Positions 17,113 to 26,650 of a DNA stretch of 64,000 bases are shown piece after piece (the stretch's first letter is position 1; every line of letters begins with the position of its first letter). The notes beneath the pieces are model-generated. The model did no database searches. It saw only the letters and a list, made by a program, of their open reading frames with translations, and was not told the DNA's origin. Both the position numbers and the translations under genes were made by a program. The DNA comes from an uncultured Erythrobacter sp. (GTDB lineage: Bacteria; Pseudomonadota; Alphaproteobacteria; Sphingomonadales; Sphingomonadaceae), in NCBI GenBank assembly GCA_947501215.1, contig CANMUS010000006.1:62001-126000 (forward strand). The letters are read 5' to 3'.

Positions 17113-17138
17113 CTGCGCTCGAACTTTAACGAGCGCAG
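17113..17138. terminator. Hairpin between convergent nusG and retropepsin genes
   Basis: Perfect 9-bp stem CTGCGCTCG / CGAGCGCAG around an 8-nt A/T-rich loop. It begins 11 bp after the nusG stop, and its loop contains the retropepsin stop codon. There is no T tract, so it is at best a weak or Rho-assisted terminator or a 3'-end stabiliser. Confidence 0.5.
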
Positions 17139-18175
17139 GCGCTTTCCTGCGTAGCGCGGACGCGTGAGGCCTTAGGGCTCGTACGCATCCGCAGCGCGGC
17201 GTTCTCGCATTTGCGCAGCTGGAAGCGCACCTTGCGGTCCCGGAAATCGAGTGAGACGCGGCGGAAGGTTTCCATCAAATCGGTGCCGAGCAGGAGCGAC
17301 GGTTCGTCCTCCAGCCCGAACACACCGAATGGCGGGATATCGGCAAAGGCGATCGGCACGTTCTGGAGCGTAATAGGGCCGAGTTTCAAGTTACGGATCA
17401 CAGCGAACTCGATTGCAATGGTTTTGCCGGTGACGCCGGTAACCTTGATCGTCTGGAAGCCGCCGCGCCTTTTCCTCAGCAACTTGTCGCGCAGGGCCAG
17501 GTTGCCGATAGTCACTTCCGATCCGGTATCGACCACCGCATCGACCGAGGTGCGGTTCGCCGAAACCTCGGTCAGGATCAGCTGGCCGCGCTGAAGTCGG
17601 CCGGTGACGACAATGACCCCGTCCCTGACGGAGGCATTTTCGAGGTCGCTTTCCAGATCGTCATCGACGCGGATCGTGCGCTCTTCGAAGTCAATCATCA
17701 GGCGTTGGTTCACCAGCGCGTCGAGTCCGATCATGCCATCGCCGCCCATGTCGCGCTCGTCGAGGACGGGTACTTCGAGGTCGGTTGTGACCGTCGGGCC
17801 GAGCCGCAGTTCGTCGACCGATGCGCGGTCCACCATCTTGCTCTCGGTGACGCCATGCAGCATCGTCGGCGCGCCGTCTGGCAGAGCAAGCTTGCCCGCC
17901 AGCATCTGGCCTACGGCTGAAGTGTCCGCCCCGCTGTCGACAACGAATTTGTATGGGCCCTTGCCGTTGACTTCCACCTCGACCGTCATCCGGCTACGCA
18001 GTTTGCGCGCCTCGATGTCCTCGCCCCCGATCGCCAGGTTCTCGTCGAACTGCGCCGGCGGCAATTCGGATTTTCTCGAGGCGTGATCTGCGGCAGATTT
18101 GTCTTGTGCGGCCAAGGGGGCGCCAAGCACGAGCGTCATAGCTGCAGCGAGAGGATTGATGGAGCGAGATGACAT
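17126..18175 (-). CDS. Exported protein with two tandem retropepsin-like aspartyl protease domains
   Basis: 349 residues with an N-terminal signal-like segment (PLAAAMTLVLGAPLAAQ). Two aspartic protease half-domains follow one another: VVDSGADTS with Asp 80, closed by DGMIGLDAL near 147-154, and VVDTGSEVT with Asp 216, closed by SLLLGTDLM near 293-301. Retropepsins normally need two chains, each giving one Asp, so two copies in one chain could form a pseudo-dimeric single-chain enzyme like pepsin. The substrate is unknown, and periplasmic location is inferred. The gene sits in reverse between nusG and rplK, splitting a usually continuous ribosomal/transcription gene string. A longer start cannot be excluded. 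Confidence 0.82.
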   Translation of the reverse strand: MSSRSINPLAAAMTLVLGAPLAAQDKSAADHASRKSELPPAQFDENLAIGGEDIEARKLRSRMTVEVEVNGKGPYKFVVDSGADTSAVGQMLAGKLALPDGAPTMLHGVTESKMVDRASVDELRLGPTVTTDLEVPVLDERDMGGDGMIGLDALVNQRLMIDFEERTIRVDDDLESDLENASVRDGVIVVTGRLQRGQLILTEVSANRTSVDAVVDTGSEVTIGNLALRDKLLRKRRGGFQTIKVTGVTGKTIAIEFAVIRNLKLGPITLQNVPIAFADIPPFGVFGLEDEPSLLLGTDLMETFRRVSLDFRDRKVRFQLRKCENAALRMRTSPKASRVRATQESACAR

Positions 18176-18638
18176 TCGTGCAGCCTATCACATCGTGAAG
18201 CGGCGGTGCAGGAGCTCTCGACTACGGTCCCACACGGGTCCACGGGCGTTCGCGGCACGTCGTGTGGACGTTTTCCTACACCGGCGCGATGCATTACGCC
18301 GCAAACAATGACTTGCGTGTTTTTGATGCGGAATGAACCGGCTACGGGGCTGTTTTGCGCAAAGGCTCGTTTTTCCGCCCTGGACTGTGGTCCATGCGGT
18401 CCATGTGATGGGACACGCCCATCGCAGTCCCAACAGGGCTCCTGCATGCCGGAAAAGCGGCGAATCGCTTGCAAAGCGGCGAATCGCTTGCAATTGGGCG
18501 CCAAATCGCTATGTGCGCGCCTTCCCAAGTCAGCTTCGGGAACCCCGCGCGGGAGGTTCGGCATGCCGCACCGCTTGACCGCTTACCATGAGCCTCGGCT
18601 GGAAACAGGCGCGGCGAAAGTGAGAAAGGAGGCCATTC
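18176..18638. promoter_or_regulatory. 463-bp divergent leader region before rplK with a putative promoter
   Basis: The only gap above 300 bp. No convincing ORF or structural RNA gene was found. A sigma70-like pair TTGCAA (18488-18493) and TATGTG (18510-18515), spaced 16 bp, stands about 120 bp before rplK. A 19-bp tandem duplication overlaps its -35. Between 18538 and 18565 GAACC and GGTTC can pair in the mRNA leader, which might take part in L1 autoregulation as in other L11 operons (inference). AAAGGAGG just before 18639 is a strong ribosome binding site. The left part should also hold the retropepsin promoter. Confidence 0.5.
18454..18491. repeat. Exact 19-bp tandem duplication upstream of rplK
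   Basis: The sequence AAAGCGGCGAATCGCTTGC occurs at 18454-18472 and again immediately at 18473-18491. Each copy contains the inner palindrome AGCG...CGCT and ends so as to create a TTGCAA box, the second of which is the putative -35 of the rplK promoter. Confidence 0.9.
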
Positions 18639-19070
18639 ATGGCCAAGAAGATCGACGGCTATATCAAGCTGCAGGTGCCCGCGGGCACCGCCAACCCCTC
18701 GCCCCCCATCGGCCCCGCACTGGGCCAGCGCGGCGTGAACATCATGGAATTCTGCAAGGCCTTCAATGCTGCGACCGACAGCTTGGAAAAGGGCATGCCG
18801 ATCCCGACCACGATCACGGTCTATGCCGACCGTTCGTTCAGCTTCGTCACCAAGAGCCCGCCGGCCAGCTTCCTGATCAAGAAGGCCGCCAAGCTCAAGT
18901 CGGGCTCGAAGGAGCCGGGCAAGGTTTCGGCCGGGACCATCAAGCGTTCGGCTCTGGCGGAAATCGCCGAGCAGAAGATGAAGGACCTGAACGCGAACGA
19001 CATCGAACAGGCCACCAAGATCATCGAAGGCTCCGCGCGTTCGATGGGCCTCGACGTGGTGGAGGGCTAA
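18639..19070 (+). CDS. rplK: 50S ribosomal protein L11
   Basis: 143 residues, the standard length. It starts [16 protein letters not shown], with the conserved N-terminal proline-rich segment [20 protein letters not shown] and the C-terminal rRNA-binding [12 protein letters not shown]. It forms the GTPase-associated centre with 23S rRNA and is a target for lysine methylation in other bacteria. GGAGG lies 6 nt before the ATG. rplA follows after 4 bp. Confidence 0.98.
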   Translation: MAKKIDGYIKLQVPAGTANPSPPIGPALGQRGVNIMEFCKAFNAATDSLEKGMPIPTTITVYADRSFSFVTKSPPASFLIKKAAKLKSGSKEPGKVSAGTIKRSALAEIAEQKMKDLNANDIEQATKIIEGSARSMGLDVVEG

Positions 19071-19074
19071 GACC

Positions 19075-19767
19075 ATGGCAAAGCAGACCAAGAAGCAGCA
19101 GACCGTCGCCAAGCTGGACAGCGAAAAGCTCTACACCGTCGACGAAGCTCTCGCCACGCTGCGCGAGCACAAGGCGAAGTTCGACGAGACCGTCGAAGTC
19201 GCGATGAACCTCGGCGTCGATCCGCGCCACGCCGACCAGATGGTCCGCGGCATGGTCTCGCTCCCCAGCGGAACCGGCAAGGACGTGAAGGTCGCCGTGT
19301 TCGCCAAGGGCGACAATGCCGACAAGGCGCTCGCCGCCGGTGCCGACAAGGTCGGTGCCGAAGATCTCATGGAAGACATGCAGAACGGCAATCTCGATTA
19401 CGACCGCGTGATCGCGACGCCGGACATGATGGGCGTCGTCGGCCGTCTCGGTAAGGTGCTCGGCCCCAAGGGCCTGATGCCGAACCCGAAGCTCGGCACC
19501 GTGACTCCGAACGTGGAACAGGCCGTGAAGGACGCCAAGGGTGGCCAGGTCGAATTCCGCGTGGAGAAGCAGGGCATCATCCACTCCGGCATCGGCAAGC
19601 TGTCGTTCAAGGACGAAGACCTGAAGAAGAACTTCGAGGCGCTGACGCAGGCGATCGTGAAAGCGAAGCCGTCGGGCGCCAAGGGCAAGTTCGTGCGCAA
19701 GGTCACGCTGACCAGCTCGATGGGCCCGGGCCTCAAGGTCGACCTCGGTGAGGTCGAAGGCGCGTAA
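19075..19767 (+). CDS. rplA: 50S ribosomal protein L1
   Basis: 230-residue L1 of the mobile L1 stalk. The usual core signature [20 protein letters not shown] lies at about residues 122-141, and the N-terminal half shows [16 protein letters not shown]. In other bacteria L1 represses its own L11-L1 operon by binding the leader. The gene is the last of this two-gene unit, and rplJ-rplL-rpoB do not follow. A strong terminator starts 27 bp after its stop. Confidence 0.98.
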   Translation: MAKQTKKQQTVAKLDSEKLYTVDEALATLREHKAKFDETVEVAMNLGVDPRHADQMVRGMVSLPSGTGKDVKVAVFAKGDNADKALAAGADKVGAEDLMEDMQNGNLDYDRVIATPDMMGVVGRLGKVLGPKGLMPNPKLGTVTPNVEQAVKDAKGGQVEFRVEKQGIIHSGIGKLSFKDEDLKKNFEALTQAIVKAKPSGAKGKFVRKVTLTSSMGPGLKVDLGEVEGA

Positions 19768-19793
19768 GCCCTCTCTTCTCCGACAGGGTTTCA

Positions 19794-19824
19794 GAAGGGC
19801 CGGGAGGAAACTCCCGGCCCTTTC
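19794..19824. terminator. Bidirectional intrinsic terminator after rplA
   Basis: Hairpin GAAGGGCCGGGAG / CTCCCGGCCCTTTC with a GAAA tetraloop. It closes the rplK-rplA unit, and on the other strand the DUF2339 gene, whose stop is at 19826. Confidence 0.92.
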
Positions 19825-19825
19825 G

Positions 19826-22750
19826 CTATCGGGCGTCCCCGGCAGGCGTAATCCGCAACTGTCGGGAATAAACCCAGCCGATGCCGATCAGGCTGAAACC
19901 CAGCGCCATGAAGCTGGCAATTCGGAGCAGCCCTTCCAGACCCGCTGCGTCGACGATGAACACCTTGGCCACGGCGATCAGGATCAGCACCAGCGACCCG
20001 ATCCGCCAGCTGCGCTGGTCCAGGCGGTTGCCGAGGAACAGGTAGAAAAGCGCGAGCAGAATGCCGGCGAAGCTGCGCATCAGGTCTTCCGTTTGCGATA
20101 GCGGGATGCTTGCCGGGATAGAGCCTTCGAATGCCTGCCTGAGCAAGGTCAGGACCAGTACCGAAGAAAGCGCGATTACTACGCCGTCGAACGCGGGGCG
20201 CAGCCTCTCTGCCAGCCATTGCCTGAGCGATAGCGCGGCAATGATCGCGATGCCGTAGGCAGCGGTCGCGAGGTTCGCGATCGGCACTGGGCCAATCGCC
20301 TGACGGTCCCAGAGAGGGTTGTGGAGCAGGCCGGTATAGATCGTGAAATGCAGCAGTGCTGTCGCGGCGAGACCGATGCCCAGCCAGCGCCGGGGCGCGA
20401 CACTGGCAACACCGGTGACGGCGAGCCATGCCAGACCGAGGAGCAGAGCTTCCCACAAAGTCCGCTCGGCGAGCCCGAGCGCGACAAAGCGGGTCTCGGT
20501 CTCGATCGCCAGCAGCTGCTTGAATAGCACATGCGCCGAGATGAGCAGCACCGGCGCAGCGAGCCATGCGGGACGCAGGGTCTCGACAGCGCGGATGGCC
20601 CGCAGCGAAGGCAGGATTGCCAGCGCCGCCGCCAGCGGAAGGATGCGGAGCAACACCGCCTTGGCTGAGGGCAGGTCGATCACATAGACGGGATCGGCGG
20701 CGAGCGAGGCTGCACCCGCCTCCAGCCAAGTCAGCAGGGGGACCAGTGCCCACAGTAGCGCCACGAATGTAAATGTACCTTGAGCAACCTCTCGCTCCTT
20801 CGCGAAACGGCAGACGGCAAAAGCGCAGAGGACTGCGGTCCATGCCAGAACGTCGGAAGGCACCACTTGCGCCAGCGCTCCGTATACGAGAAACGCACCG
20901 ACCACTTCGGCGCTGTGGCGCATCGCCGGTTCTCGGCTAAACGCCGCCAGTGCTGCAAATGGAGCGGTTGCGGCGGTCCAGCGCAAGGCGGCCTGCCATG
21001 TCGTCGTCGAACCGGCGTCACCGCCGAGCAAAGCGGCTTCGTCGAAAAAGGTGCCGGTCGCCATCAGTACCCCGAGCGTCACGACACAGCCGATCGAACA
21101 CAGCCGCGAAATTGCCGTTTCGCCGTTCCGGAAAAGCATGACGAACGCGGGCAGCAGCGCGACCGACGCCATCACGGGTGAAGTCCAGCCCGGCGTCACC
21201 ATCAGCAGAGCCGCGAACGCTAGCGCGGAGGCCGATCCGAGCAGACCGGCAAACCAGCGGCGGTCCTCCCGCAAACGTAGCAGCCACGCGCCTGCCGCCG
21301 GTATGAGGGCTAGGAAAACGGTCGCAAGGAACAGTGCCCATTCGGCCTCGTCCGCGTCGAACTTGCCGAAAGTGGCGTAGGCAATTGCGGCAAGCGCTGG
21401 CGGCACCAGCGCGACCTGCAGGCGGTCGCCGATCCGGTCCGAACTGTCCCGCAGATAGGCGAGCGGCACGATCGCAAATACCAGCGCCAGCGCAGCGCCG
21501 ACGAACGCAAAATCGCTCGGGAATGGCACCGGCCATTGCGCATAGAGCAGCAGGCCGACAAGCGCCGCGATCCCATTGGCCTCGCGCATCTCAGGCCGTT
21601 TCCAGCCGAAGAATGCCAAGGTCGCGCCGAGCAGCAGGTATAGCCCCCAGGCGAGCGGTGCATAGCCGCCCTGATCGACCAGTAGCGCCAATTGCACGCT
21701 GGCGACGAGCGCCGCGGCGAGCCGCAAGGGCCGCTCGAACCGCCCAGCCTCGCCAAGTGCGGGCATGACCGCGCCGAGGGCCACGAAATAGAGGCCCAGC
21801 GCAAGAATCTCCGCCACTCCCGGATCGCCGGCCAGCAGCAGCAGTGCACCCCATCCGAGCCCGCCGACGATGGCGGCAATGCCGAGCCATTGGCGCTGTT
21901 GCTGGCGGCCCGCGTAAACCAGTCCGCCGGTGACGAGGCCGAGGTAGAGCGCCAGCAGCGGCAGGTTCGTCTCCTCGCCACCGACCAGCGCAGGGGCCGC
22001 GAAGCCGCCGACCAGGCCGAGGACGGCACTCGGCAAGCCGAAGCGGAAGGACAGGCCGATCGCGCCTGCGGTCACGGCGGCCAAGCCAAGGAAGGCGAGC
22101 GTCTGCCCGATCAGCCCGTACTGTGAGCCGGCGAGGTAAAAACCCGCGTAAAGCGTGGCGAGACCTGCGCCAGCCAGCGCCTGCGCCACGCGCGGGTCGG
22201 CCACCTTGTCGCGAAAACGGTACGCCGCCTCTGCGCCAGCGATCAGCCCTCCGCCGAACAGGAAGGCCATGACGACCCGAAGCGTGGGCGTGATCAGCCC
22301 GCGCTCGATCGAGTAGCGGACGAGGAAGACGCCCGCGACGGCGAGCGTGACGCCGCCCGCCCAGATCGGCAGTCGCCGCCCGAACACGTCTTCAAGGTCG
22401 AAACTGAAGAGCGCGAAGAACGGCTCTTTCGAGGACGGTTCATCGACGGGCTGCGATGCAGGCTCCGGCTCGTCCAGCGGTGTAGCTGAAACGCTGGCTT
22501 CGTCTGCGACATTGGGGCGATCCCGCTGCAAGACCACCTTCGGGACGCTCGTTGGGCGCTCGGGCATCGCCTCGACAGCCGGCTCGTCAGGGACAGGCTC
22601 GCCCCGCCGGTCATCGTTGGCCGAGCGCATGTAATCGAACATGCGATCCTGCAGCTCGCTCAGCTCTTCGATGCGGCGTTCGGCCTTACCAAGACGCTCG
22701 GTCAGGTAATAGGCGACCCCGCCGAGTATCAGGATGAATAGCCATTCCAC
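19826..22750 (-). CDS. DUF2339 family large polytopic membrane protein
   Basis: 974 residues. Residues 1-15 form one hydrophobic helix, followed by a short coiled coil (YLTERLGKAERRIEELSELQ), then a roughly 90-residue Pro/Glu-rich linker. The rest is more than twenty closely spaced hydrophobic helices. This order (short coil, low-complexity linker, very many helices beginning near WAGGVTLAVAGVFLVRYS) is the DUF2339 pattern. The function of the family is unknown; its size and helix number suggest a transporter-like or envelope structural role. The gene is alone between the rplA terminator and cinA-like gene, 61 bp from the latter on the same strand. Confidence 0.85.
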   Translation of the reverse strand: MEWLFILILGGVAYYLTERLGKAERRIEELSELQDRMFDYMRSANDDRRGEPVPDEPAVEAMPERPTSVPKVVLQRDRPNVADEASVSATPLDEPEPASQPVDEPSSKEPFFALFSFDLEDVFGRRLPIWAGGVTLAVAGVFLVRYSIERGLITPTLRVVMAFLFGGGLIAGAEAAYRFRDKVADPRVAQALAGAGLATLYAGFYLAGSQYGLIGQTLAFLGLAAVTAGAIGLSFRFGLPSAVLGLVGGFAAPALVGGEETNLPLLALYLGLVTGGLVYAGRQQQRQWLGIAAIVGGLGWGALLLLAGDPGVAEILALGLYFVALGAVMPALGEAGRFERPLRLAAALVASVQLALLVDQGGYAPLAWGLYLLLGATLAFFGWKRPEMREANGIAALVGLLLYAQWPVPFPSDFAFVGAALALVFAIVPLAYLRDSSDRIGDRLQVALVPPALAAIAYATFGKFDADEAEWALFLATVFLALIPAAGAWLLRLREDRRWFAGLLGSASALAFAALLMVTPGWTSPVMASVALLPAFVMLFRNGETAISRLCSIGCVVTLGVLMATGTFFDEAALLGGDAGSTTTWQAALRWTAATAPFAALAAFSREPAMRHSAEVVGAFLVYGALAQVVPSDVLAWTAVLCAFAVCRFAKEREVAQGTFTFVALLWALVPLLTWLEAGAASLAADPVYVIDLPSAKAVLLRILPLAAALAILPSLRAIRAVETLRPAWLAAPVLLISAHVLFKQLLAIETETRFVALGLAERTLWEALLLGLAWLAVTGVASVAPRRWLGIGLAATALLHFTIYTGLLHNPLWDRQAIGPVPIANLATAAYGIAIIAALSLRQWLAERLRPAFDGVVIALSSVLVLTLLRQAFEGSIPASIPLSQTEDLMRSFAGILLALFYLFLGNRLDQRSWRIGSLVLILIAVAKVFIVDAAGLEGLLRIASFMALGFSLIGIGWVYSRQLRITPAGDAR

Positions 22751-22811
22751 GCGTCAGCAAACCTCCCGTAGAGCAGGGATACTGCGCGTGGCAGGCTTAA
22801 CAAAGGCTTCG

Positions 22812-23567
22812 TCAGATTCCGCCGGGGGTAAAGTCGAAACCGCCACTCGCCAACCCGTCGCACAGGCTGTCGACACAGCTCTTCAATTCTCCGCGGTCGG
22901 TCGAGCGGACCACGAAATTCGCGCCCACGCGGCCCTCGCGAAAGAAGGGGTAGCTACCGATCTGGCAAGAAGTGTGGGTCTGTTCGACCTGCCGGAGGAT
23001 GTCGGCGACCTCGCTCTCCGGCGTCCAGCAGCCGACCGTCTCCGAGATCAGCGGTTTACCGCCCTGCAGCGTACCCGTCAGCGCGTCGAGCATGCCAGCC
23101 GTGATATGCGGCACGCCCGCCATCAGGTGCACGTTGCCGATCTTGATTCCCGGTGCACCCGACATACGGTTGGCAATCAGCTCCGCCCCCTCGGGCACGC
23201 GGGCCATGCGCAGACGTGCATCCGTGATGCCGCCTTTGTCGGCATAGTATTTCTCGAGAATCTCCCGCGCAGTCGGGTGGACGATAACGTCGACACCCAG
23301 CGCCCGAGCCACGGCATCGACCGTGATGTCGTCATGCGTGGGACCGATCCCGCCGGTGGTGAAGAGATAGTCGTTCGCCTCGCGCAGCGCATTCACCGCT
23401 TCCACGATCCGCGCGATCACGTCCGGCACGACGCGCACTTCGGCAAGGCGGATCCCCTGCACCTGCAGCCAACTGGCGACCTGCGCGATATTCTTGTCAT
23501 GCGTGCGGCCGGACAGGATCTCGTCGCCGATAACGACGAGGCCGGCGGTGTAGATGCGTTCGCTCAT
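22812..23567 (-). CDS. CinA N-terminal-type molybdopterin-binding (MoCF-biosynthesis) domain protein
   Basis: 251 residues of the competence/damage-inducible CinA N-terminal family. The MoaB/MogA-like fold is seen in VVIGDEILSGRTHDKN (about 11-26) and the loop FTTGGIGPTHDDITVDAVA (about 69-87), followed by GAPGIKIGNVHLMAGVP (near 137-153). The C-terminal nicotinamide-nucleotide amidohydrolase domain of full-length CinA is absent. The role is uncertain: members have been linked to molybdopterin binding and to pyridine-nucleotide repair. It lies 33 bp downstream of the monooxygenase gene and is probably cotranscribed. Confidence 0.88.
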   Translation of the reverse strand: MSERIYTAGLVVIGDEILSGRTHDKNIAQVASWLQVQGIRLAEVRVVPDVIARIVEAVNALREANDYLFTTGGIGPTHDDITVDAVARALGVDVIVHPTAREILEKYYADKGGITDARLRMARVPEGAELIANRMSGAPGIKIGNVHLMAGVPHITAGMLDALTGTLQGGKPLISETVGCWTPESEVADILRQVEQTHTSCQIGSYPFFREGRVGANFVVRSTDRGELKSCVDSLCDGLASGGFDFTPGGI

Positions 23568-23600
23568 GCGCTCCGACCTAATGCGGTGCGGCGCGGAAAG

Positions 23601-25103
23601 CTACTCCGCAGCTTCCATGCTTCCCTCCGCAGCCGAAACCTCTTCGGTCGCGCGGAAGAAGGTGAGCACGCCATCGTCGACCGGCTCGCTCGCCATGCGC
23701 TTGCGATCGAGCACATATTCCTGATTGAGCCGCCAGGGATAGCCCACCGCATTCTTCGGCATGATGTGCTTCGAACGCTGGATATAGCCGGACGAGAAGT
23801 CGAAGATGTCGTCTTCTTCGAGACCGTGATCCTCGGGCAGGCGGGGCACGACGATGTCCACGTCCATGCCCTTCATCAGTTCGAGCACGCGGCAGACGTA
23901 ATCCGAATTGATGTCCGCGCGCAGCGTCCAGCTGGCGTTGAGATAGCCGAACACGACCGCCAGGTTCGGCACGTTCGAGAACATGCAGCCCTTGTAGTAG
24001 AAGTGCTCTGCGAGATCGATCGGCTCGCCTTCCTTCGACAGCGCGATCTTGCCGGCCACCGCCAGCTTGAGGCCGGTCGCGGTCACGACGATATCGGCAG
24101 GCAGGAAGGTGTCGTCCGTAAGGCGGACCCCGCCTTTCTCGAATGCCTTGATGTGACCGGTCACCACATCCGCCTTCCCGCTCTTCATGGCTTCGAACAG
24201 ATCGTCGTCCGGCACCAGGCAAAGGCGCTGCTCCCACGGATTATAGGGCGGAGTGAAATCGGTGAGGTCGTAATCCTCGCCCATCGACTTGCGAATGCGC
24301 TTGTGCAGGCCTTCCGCCATCTTGTCGGGCTTGGTGCGCGCGCGCTTGAAGCCGAAGTCCTGCAGTTTGATGTTCTTCCACCGGGTGATCTTGTAGGCCG
24401 TTTCCTCCGGCAGGATCTTGCGCAGAAAATTCGCGATCGAATCCTTGGCCGGGCGGCTGAACATCCAGGTCGGCGTGCGCTGGAGCATCGTCACCTTGGC
24501 CGCCTTGTCGGCCATCGAGGGCACGATGGTGACGGCGGTCGCGCCGGACCCGATCACGACGACGTTCATGCCCGTATAATCGAGGTCTTCCGGCCAGAAC
24601 TGCGGATGCAGGACCTGGCCTTCGAATTCGCCGAAATCGAAGCCCGGGTCGTAGGGCTCGTCGTAATCGTAATAGCCTGCGCCGAGGTAGAGCCAGTTCG
24701 CAGTGAGATGCTTGCGCTCGCCTTCCTTCGTTTCGAGCGTGACATGCCAGCGGGCCTCGCTGCCGCGCCAGTCGGCGGAAAGGACCTTGTGGCCGAAGCG
24801 GATATGCTGCCGGATGTCTCGATCGTCGGTGATGCGCTCGAGATAGTCGAGGATGGCAGGGGCATCGGCGATGGACTTTTCATGCTTCCACGGTTCGAAT
24901 TCGAACCCCAGCGTATGCATGTCGCTGTCCGAACGGATGCCGGGATAGCGGAATAGATCCCAAGTGCCACCGATGTTGTCGCGTCGCTCGACAATGGCGA
25001 AACTATGGGTCGGGGCCTTGTCCTTCATATGCGCCGCCATTCCGATACCGGATATGCCTGCGCCGACGATCAGCACATCGAAATCGCTCGCCAATTCAGC
25101 CAT
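23601..25103 (-). CDS. Flavin-containing/Baeyer-Villiger-type monooxygenase
   Basis: 500-residue FAD- and NADPH-dependent oxygenase. It has the FAD Rossmann motif GAGISG (14-19), the Baeyer-Villiger fingerprint FEGQVLHPQFWP (160-171) that fits FxGxxxHxxxW, and a second nucleotide motif GSGATA (185-190). NIGGTWDLFRYPGIRSDSD near 43-61 is typical for the class that includes ketone and steroid monooxygenases. It would insert one oxygen next to a ketone or oxidise a heteroatom. The substrate is not predictable. AAGAGGAGAG lies just before the ATG. cinA-like follows on the same strand. Confidence 0.9.
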   Translation of the reverse strand: MAELASDFDVLIVGAGISGIGMAAHMKDKAPTHSFAIVERRDNIGGTWDLFRYPGIRSDSDMHTLGFEFEPWKHEKSIADAPAILDYLERITDDRDIRQHIRFGHKVLSADWRGSEARWHVTLETKEGERKHLTANWLYLGAGYYDYDEPYDPGFDFGEFEGQVLHPQFWPEDLDYTGMNVVVIGSGATAVTIVPSMADKAAKVTMLQRTPTWMFSRPAKDSIANFLRKILPEETAYKITRWKNIKLQDFGFKRARTKPDKMAEGLHKRIRKSMGEDYDLTDFTPPYNPWEQRLCLVPDDDLFEAMKSGKADVVTGHIKAFEKGGVRLTDDTFLPADIVVTATGLKLAVAGKIALSKEGEPIDLAEHFYYKGCMFSNVPNLAVVFGYLNASWTLRADINSDYVCRVLELMKGMDVDIVVPRLPEDHGLEEDDIFDFSSGYIQRSKHIMPKNAVGYPWRLNQEYVLDRKRMASEPVDDGVLTFFRATEEVSAAEGSMEAAE

Positions 25104-25210
25104 TCTTCTCTCCTCTTGGTCACAGAATAGACCATGAGAGCGGCAAGCGCCAGTCAGTCTCTAAATGAAATGTTTTGTGGGGAGCTCGCCTTCGGGCACT
25201 GCAGTCAGGG

Positions 25211-26605
25211 TCAAAGTAGCTGGCGCGATCCCTGGCTCGCCAGCGCGCGGCGTCGGTCGGCCGGTGTTTCTCCAACCGGGTCATACGGCGCAATAGTCCG
25301 CGGGGTGTTCGGTTTTTTGACTCTGGCAAATAGAAGAACGAGCAGGAACGGCCCGAAATAGAACGGTAGCTGGCGCAACAGGGTAAGCAATATGCCATCG
25401 CGGAACACAACGATGGTCGTCGCTGCCAGCAAAGCATAGGCGAGCATCGCCACCGGCGTGGCCGATCGACCGAGCAGCCGGGCGTAGATCGCGCCGTAGA
25501 GTCAGGCGAAAAGCGCGGCGTAGATCGCAATCCCGACATATCCGAACGACATCCACCCCGCGCCGGGCAGCGAGATCGTCATGCCGATCGGCGTGCCGTA
25601 ATCCCACAGCTCGAAGAACTTGACCGGCGATCCGATCGGCTTGTCGGGCCATAGCGATCGCGGAACGGGTTCTGTGAAAATCTGCAGATTATGCGCGAAA
25701 TAATCCCAGCTGCCGGTGCGTTGCGGGACCGCGTAGACGATATATTCGAAATACTCGAGATTGGCGAAATCCATGTGCTCGAGCGGGTCGAGATCGTGGG
25801 CGGTGGTGTAGCCGCCATCGAGGTCTGAACCCAGCATGCTGCGCAAACTCTGGCCGCGATCGATCACGACCGCATTGAAGACAAGTACTGCGAGAATGCC
25901 CAGCCCCGCGACTCGTGGGTCGAACCAGCGTCTACCCCGCTCCAGCAAGAAGATAATTGCAATAGCCGTGGCCGCGAAGACGAATGCGCCGCGCCCTCCC
26001 GAGCCGAGCATCAGCACGCTGGCGATCGCGAAAATGAACCATCCCAAGGGCCGGTAGCGCAGCAGCCAGACGGCAAATACCGAGAGCGGTGCGAGTATCA
26101 GGGCTGATTCCATGAACCAGCCGTTGGCCTCGACGTTGACCATGATACCCGTCCCGGCATCGCGGGCCATGGTCAGATAGGGATCGACCCGCCGCTCCCA
26201 CGTTGCGAACTGAGCCGCGAGGGCGAGAGGCGCCAACAAGACGCAGGTGAGAAGTATCGGCCCCGTAAAATCGCGCCGTAAGCGGTCGAATTCAAGAGCG
26301 TCGGGCGATCGTGCCACCGGCTGTCCTCCCACACGCAGAGCGGTGAAGACAAAGACGAGCATCGCCAGGTTCGAGCCGAGGATGACTGTAATCTTGTCAC
26401 TCATCGACGGCAGGAAATCATAGACCCTGTAAACGAGATCGAATTCGTAGAACCGGGCAAACAGCGGTCGGATCACGAAGATGAAGCCGTGGAAGGCCAA
26501 ATAGATTGTGGCCGGGTGGAACAGGCTCGCCGCATCGTGCCGGGCGTAGGCGATGCATGTCCCGATAAAGACGAGGCAGGAGGCGAGGAGCAGGAAGTCG
26601 TACAC
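25211..26605 (-). pseudogene. O-antigen/exopolysaccharide polymerase-like (Wzy) gene interrupted by an in-frame TGA
   Basis: Polytopic membrane protein with about twelve helices and a large periplasmic loop (around residues 270-340 with DYFAHNLQIFTEPVPRSLWP), resembling oligosaccharide repeat-unit polymerases. Codons 1-367 end at a TGA at 25502-25504 inside a helix (AIYAALFA, stop, LYGAIYARLLG). The same frame then continues for 97 more codons with clear coding character (PFYFGPFLLVLLFARVKK) to a TGA at 25211-25213. One base change, TGG to TGA, explains this. The product is probably truncated and inactive unless TGA is read through. It lies 45 bp downstream of the flippase gene. Confidence 0.75.
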
Positions 26606-26650
26606 GGTCGGCGCAGAATGACCCTTCCGGCGGCAGGCCGCAAGCTGCGA

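Noticed and set aside
22734-24956. 740-codon open frame on the plus strand
   Set aside because: It lies wholly opposite the CinA-like and monooxygenase genes, both with clear motifs; it is an antisense shadow caused by high GC.
23601-25103. Link of the monooxygenase to the carotenoid or rhodopsin genes
   Set aside because: Distance and the Baeyer-Villiger fingerprint give no support for a pigment role.
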